Assembly (NCBI GenBank): GCA_015063235.1
Contig: SUSW01000022.1
Location: 62,001 to 126,000, forward strand
DNA: 64,000 bases
Source: Thermoplasmata archaeon
GTDB lineage: Archaea; Thermoplasmatota; Thermoplasmata; Methanomassiliicoccales; Methanomethylophilaceae
Direction: 5' to 3'
Below the pieces are notes generated by a model, which saw only the letters and a list, made by a program, of their open reading frames with translations, did not search any database and was not told the origin of the DNA. Made by a program: the position numbers and the translations under genes. This document shows, in pieces, positions 61,096 through 64,000 of the stretch. Numbering within the stretch: position 1 is the first letter of the stretch; each line of letters begins with the position of its first letter.

Positions 61096-61893
61096 TCACG
61101 ATTTCTCTGTGTCCTCTCCGCCGAAGAAGGCCAACTGTGCCGCCGCATAGATCTCCTCGAGGCCAGTATCGGTCTCGGCAGACACCGAACGGATCTCACC
61201 GAACACACCAGTGTTCTCCATCGCCTTGAACAGCTCCATGCCTACCACGGTCTCAGGCATCATATCTGAATCCAAAAGGTCGCCGTAAAGGGAATCGGGC
61301 ACAGAGTACCAATCGAGCATCCTCTGTTCGTCCTCTTCCGAAAGGGTATCCGCCTTGGACAGAAGATTAAGCATCGGGAGCTGCAATCTGAACTGTGCCA
61401 GCGCACCCAGCGTCATAGCTGTGACAAACCCGTTGGGAGACTTACAGAGCGATGGATCGGACAGATAGATGAGCAAAGAATCCTCCCTTCCGAAAGCATT
61501 GACGAGAACGTTAGAAGACTCCCTGAAAGCAAACAACTCCAGCTGGCCGGGAGTATCCACAAGCACATAATCCACATCGTATCCCTCGATTACGTCCTTC
61601 ATCTTGTTGATATTCACCGCCATCAGGTCGGCCGCGACAATCTGAGCACCGTTGGGCCCCAGGTTGTATTCTTTCATGACCTCGTCCAACGAGATCCATT
61701 CCCTGATGTCCACATCAGCTGAATAGGGAAGCGCATCCGCTCCGGGATCCATGTTTACAACGACGGTATCGACTCCGGCGTCGTCGCACCACTGCTTGAA
61801 GGCCCCTACCAATGTGCTCTTACCGCTTCCAGCGGTCCCGATGAAAAACAAGAACTTCAACTGATTCACCACGTTAGAACTATGAGCACGCAC
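61096..61893 (-). CDS. GPN-loop GTPase
   Basis: This 265-residue GTPase is archaeal GPN1/XAB1-like. IGTAGSGKSTLVGAFKQWCD holds the P-loop and LGPNGAQIVAADLMAV the Gly-Pro-Asn insertion that defines the family. VDTPGQLELFAF is motif G3 and LLSKADTLSEEDEQRML G4. GPN enzymes dimerise, and in eukaryotes help RNA polymerase II assembly and import; the archaeal role is unclear. It is a single gene divergent from the next membrane protein. Confidence 0.92.
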   Translation of the reverse strand: MRAHSSNVVNQLKFLFFIGTAGSGKSTLVGAFKQWCDDAGVDTVVVNMDPGADALPYSADVDIREWISLDEVMKEYNLGPNGAQIVAADLMAVNINKMKDVIEGYDVDYVLVDTPGQLELFAFRESSNVLVNAFGREDSLLIYLSDPSLCKSPNGFVTAMTLGALAQFRLQLPMLNLLSKADTLSEEDEQRMLDWYSVPDSLYGDLLDSDMMPETVVGMELFKAMENTGVFGEIRSVSAETDTGLEEIYAAAQLAFFGGEDTEKS

Positions 61894-61931
61894 GAGAAAT
61901 CAATATAAAAGTAATACGCAGTCTCGGTGCT

Positions 61932-62510
61932 ATGAGTCTGAGAGAGCTTAGCCCCGTCCCGTTCTCCATGGCCGGCATATTTCTAGGGACCCTGTTACCT
62001 ATGGCACTGGTCGTGGCAATATTCATGGACGGATCCTGGACGTTCAATGAGAACTCCCTTTCAGATCTCGGAGTGTCCGATAATCCGACTGTGGCGAACA
62101 TATTCAACTCCGTCTGCATGTTCGGAGGAGTCCTGATGGCGATAGTGGGTCTGGGAAAGGTCAACCTCGGCAAGGATCTGGACAGGACCAGCGGCATCTG
62201 TCTGGTCATAGGTGCGGTGTTCCTGTTCCTGGTAGGGGTGTTCCCGAAAGACCAGCTGGCAATCCATATTTGTGTAGCAATGGTGTTCTTCTCGATGACC
62301 ACAGCGGCAGTCCTAACAAGCATGGTATCGGACTATAGAAACAAGAGGAGACTGTCAGCCACGATATCGTCCATACTTCTGGTCATCTCGCTCGCAGCGA
62401 TTCCCGGTTTCTCATACAAGGGCCTGGAGGTCATCGGATTCGTCTGCATGTACATATGGTTCCTCGTCCAGGGATTCTCACTGACATTCAGTAACCATTA
62501 CGAACAGTGA
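61932..62510 (+). CDS. DUF998 family membrane protein
   Basis: This 192-residue protein has six predicted transmembrane segments and the DUF998 pattern: FLGTLLPMALVVAIFMDGSW, FNENSLSDLGVSDNPTVANI and GVFPKDQLAIHICVAMVFF. The family's function is unknown. It starts 38 bases from the divergent GPN gene. No neighbour points to a specific role. Confidence 0.85.
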   Translation: MSLRELSPVPFSMAGIFLGTLLPMALVVAIFMDGSWTFNENSLSDLGVSDNPTVANIFNSVCMFGGVLMAIVGLGKVNLGKDLDRTSGICLVIGAVFLFLVGVFPKDQLAIHICVAMVFFSMTTAAVLTSMVSDYRNKRRLSATISSILLVISLAAIPGFSYKGLEVIGFVCMYIWFLVQGFSLTFSNHYEQ

Positions 62511-62551
62511 TCTCATCCAGTCTCATCCCAGCACACACGTCCGTACAATCG

Positions 62552-62714
62552 CTTTTATAAGGGGAATTGAGATACTGTCAAACAACACGCCGGACCACCT
62601 AGGCAAGTGTCGCATGCGAGACTGTCTATCGCAATCGGCCCGATGACCCTCTGCAGGGGGTATGGGGCGATAGCGACAATTGGGGATCCGGACAATTACA
62701 GGCCGGTAATAACA
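62552..62714 (+). promoter_or_regulatory. Promoter and structured 5' leader RNA
   Basis: CTTTTATAAG (62552-62561) is a clear TATA box, giving a leader of about 130 bases. It can fold into CCGGA/TCCGG (62590-62594 with 62687-62691), a palindromic TCGCATGCGA (62610-62619), and CTATCGC/GCGATAG (62626-62632 with 62667-62673) enclosing ACCC/GGGT (62646-62649 with 62658-62661). GGCCGG just before the ATG (62701-62706) could compete for the outer CCGG arm. A regulatory leader or a riboswitch is possible; no known class was recognised. Confidence 0.4.
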
Positions 62715-63083
62715 ATGAGCGATCAGCCCAATACAATGAAAATCGGGATGTTAGTCGCTTTCATCGGAGCTATCATCGCATTCGTTGCGATGGCCAGCAC
62801 ATGGGATGGAAGCCTCGATTCAGCCCCTTATGTCGGAGTCGACATGGCAGTTGCGATGATTTTCTTCGCAGTTGCTGGATGCTTCTCCACATACAGCCCT
62901 GTTAAGGGTTCCACAGTACTCGTTCTGTCGGGACTCACAGTTGCATTCTCAGTCATAGCAGCGATTTACTCGGCGATAGAACCCATCGTCGCAGTCATAC
63001 TCGTCATTCTCGGAGTGGTTTGCATGGTTATAGCAAATCTCCCCTCCACAAGAGACTATGTTGAGAATGCCAGGATTATCTGA
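62715..63083 (+). CDS. Small four-helix membrane protein
   Basis: This 122-residue protein, MSDQPNTMKIGMLVAFIGAI at the start, has four hydrophobic helices (about 9-27, 37-56, 62-85 and 90-112) separated by short loops and a soluble C-terminus NLPSTRDYVENARII. I recognise no family. The ATG at 62715 was chosen because the longer reading from a GTG at 62607 would translate the structured leader and adds a non-membrane, non-conserved-looking segment. A strong terminator follows. Confidence 0.65.
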   Translation: MSDQPNTMKIGMLVAFIGAIIAFVAMASTWDGSLDSAPYVGVDMAVAMIFFAVAGCFSTYSPVKGSTVLVLSGLTVAFSVIAAIYSAIEPIVAVILVILGVVCMVIANLPSTRDYVENARII

Positions 63084-63091
63084 AACCAAAA

Positions 63092-63109
63092 AAGGTCCGC
63101 GAGGACCTT
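63092..63109 (+). terminator. Terminator after the small membrane protein gene
   Basis: AAGGTCC-GCGA-GGACCTT is a perfect 7-bp stem with a GNRA tetraloop, followed by ACTTTTTTACTT. Confidence 0.75.
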
Positions 63110-63170
63110 ACTTTTTTACTTGTACTTTCTAAGACGTCATGTTTTAAATTGTACAAATTATTGAGTAACT

Positions 63171-63827
63171 ATGGATGAGAAGTTCGCTTTCGCTCTCCGC
63201 AAATTGGCGCTACTCGGCGCAATGGACGATTATATCTCGATATCCTCAAGGGAGTTGGGAGAGTCCTTAGAGATGAGTCAGCAGTCTGCATCCAAAAGGA
63301 TTCTGGAACTTATCGATTGCCAATACATAACCAGGGACCTCGGAACCAGAAAACAGCGCATAAAAATCACCCAGAAAGGTGTCGAGGAGATGAAGAAGGA
63401 ATACACCGAGTACCGCCGCATCTTCGAGCGCACGGATCACATCAACATCCGTGGTGAGGTCGCATCGGGAATGGGCGAGGGAGGATACTACATCTGTCAG
63501 GAAGGATACCTCACCCAATTCAGGTCCAAATTGGGATTCGAGCCATTCCAAGGAACGTTCAACGTCCGCATCTACCCAGAGGAGATCGGTAAACTCGACA
63601 TCATAAGGAGTACTGCAGGCATTGTCATCGAAGGATTCTCCAGCGAGGGCAGGAGTTTCGGGAACGTCATCGCTTACAAGTCAAAGATCCACAACATAGA
63701 CTGTGCCATCCTAGTTCCCGAGAGATCGCACTACGCCGACATCCTGGAGATCATAGCACCCTGCAGCATGAGGAGAACTCTAAGCCTCAGCGACGGTGAC
63801 AGGGTTGATGTTAAAGTCAGTCTCTGA
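63171..63827 (+). CDS. ribK: CTP-dependent riboflavin kinase with HTH domain
   Basis: This 218-residue archaeal RibK phosphorylates riboflavin to FMN with CTP. The first 90 residues are a winged helix (ISSRELGESLEMSQQSASKR, then DCQYITRDLGTRKQRIKITQ). The kinase domain follows with GEVASGMGEGGYYICQEGYL, FQGTFNVRIYPEEIGKLD and VPERSHYADILEIIAP. The HTH-fused form may also control its own or other flavin genes (RbkR-like). AAATTGTACAAATTA upstream (about 63145-63159) is AT-rich with the small palindrome TTGTACAA. Confidence 0.93.
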   Translation: MDEKFAFALRKLALLGAMDDYISISSRELGESLEMSQQSASKRILELIDCQYITRDLGTRKQRIKITQKGVEEMKKEYTEYRRIFERTDHINIRGEVASGMGEGGYYICQEGYLTQFRSKLGFEPFQGTFNVRIYPEEIGKLDIIRSTAGIVIEGFSSEGRSFGNVIAYKSKIHNIDCAILVPERSHYADILEIIAPCSMRRTLSLSDGDRVDVKVSL

Positions 63828-63849
63828 CCGAGACAAAATATAATCGAGA

Positions 63850-63864
63850 AGGGGATTGCCCCCT
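63850..63864. terminator. Inverted repeat between ribK and purQ
   Basis: AGGGG (63850-63854) and CCCCT (63860-63864) can pair between the convergent gene ends; the stem is short. Confidence 0.35.
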
Positions 63865-63869
63865 CCTCT

Positions 63870-64000
63870 TCAGAATTTCTCAAGATATTTCATCACGGAT
63901 TCGAAGACACATCTTCCGTCTCCTTCCTCCGTATCATAGCCTCTTGTCCAATCGGGATGAGTGAATCTCGTCATGACACGCTCAGGATGAGGCATCATCC
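63870..64000 (-). CDS. purQ: Phosphoribosylformylglycinamidine synthase glutaminase subunit, C-terminal end
   Basis: Only the last 43 codons are in the window; the gene continues to the right. The translated end, MMPHPERVMTRFTHPDWTRG then YDTEEGDGRCVFESVMKYLE, carries the MPHPER motif holding the catalytic His-x-Glu of class I glutamine amidotransferases in PurQ. PurQ supplies ammonia to PurL in purine synthesis, the pathway of purH and purP in this window. It ends in TGA, convergent with ribK. Confidence 0.85.
   Translation of the reverse strand, partial: MMPHPERVMTRFTHPDWTRGYDTEEGDGRCVFESVMKYLEKF

Noticed and set aside
62585..62714. tRNA or tRNA-like gene in the structured leader
   Set aside because: No T-loop sequence of the GTTCRA type and no seven-base acceptor stem were found.

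Overview
The window reads as chromosomal DNA of a methanogenic archaeon of the order Methanomassiliicoccales (Thermoplasmatota), probably a host-associated relative of Methanomethylophilus. The basis is a complete twelve-gene Fpo (F420H2-dehydrogenase-like) operon without fpoF or fpoO, a methanogenesis marker 11 gene, archaeal information-processing genes (PCNA, TFS, RPA, PAN, aMBF1, RpoK, Csl4, Nob1), archaeal lipid genes, and stop-codon use that avoids TAG. Of 69 genes whose stop lies in the window, 62 end in TGA, seven in TAA and none in TAG. Two acetyltransferase genes nevertheless carry a single in-frame TAG. This fits the pyrrolysine-coding biology of the order, although no pyl gene lies in the window.

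Layout. 0-3.4 kb: pyrE (partial), carS, nob1, a geranylgeranyl reductase and a degenerate prenyl synthase. 3.5-13.9 kb: the Fpo operon, transcribed leftwards in the order A-B-C-D-H-I-J1-J2-K-L-M-N. 14-20 kb: proC, then a leftward operon folD-kptA-marker 11-uppS-B12/radical SAM protein. 19.9-25.5 kb: a leftward, translationally coupled operon of the AMP/RuBisCO pathway (ribose-1,5-bisphosphate isomerase, type III RuBisCO, AMP phosphorylase), a polysaccharide deacetylase and a TAG-containing GNAT. A bacterial-type RNase III lies beside it. 25.5-33.4 kb: a second TAG-containing GNAT, an uncharacterised metal-binding protein, taw2, a second geranylgeranyl reductase, transaldolase, split transketolase, PCNA and TFS. 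33.4-41.3 kb: a Glu/Ala/Lys-rich membrane protein, a beta-CASP RNase, purH, about 1 kb without a credible gene, and gdhA. 41.5-51.5 kb: a METTL5-like methyltransferase, csl4, a ThiI-like protein, a TetR-like regulator, an XPD/DinG helicase, serA and two aminotransferases, and purP. 51.5-64 kb: the RPA operon, rps2/rpoK, aMBF1, PAN, a methyltransferase plus MFS exporter, a GPN GTPase, small membrane proteins, ribK and the end of purQ.

Together the genes cover membrane energy conservation (Fpo), lipid synthesis, nucleotide salvage into central carbon metabolism (AMP to 3-phosphoglycerate, then serine through serA), the non-oxidative pentose phosphate pathway, purine synthesis, RNA modification and decay, and replication. 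The most unusual signals are the two amber-interrupted acetyltransferases, an enlarged FpoI with four [4Fe-4S] motifs, a prenyl synthase without its aspartate motifs, a 23-bp operator-like palindrome at the purH promoter, a 20-bp perfect palindrome at 37216-37235 and a structured 5' leader at about 62585-62714. Many transcription units end in strong hairpins, several of them followed by T-runs. No tRNA, rRNA, CRISPR array or insertion sequence was recognised.
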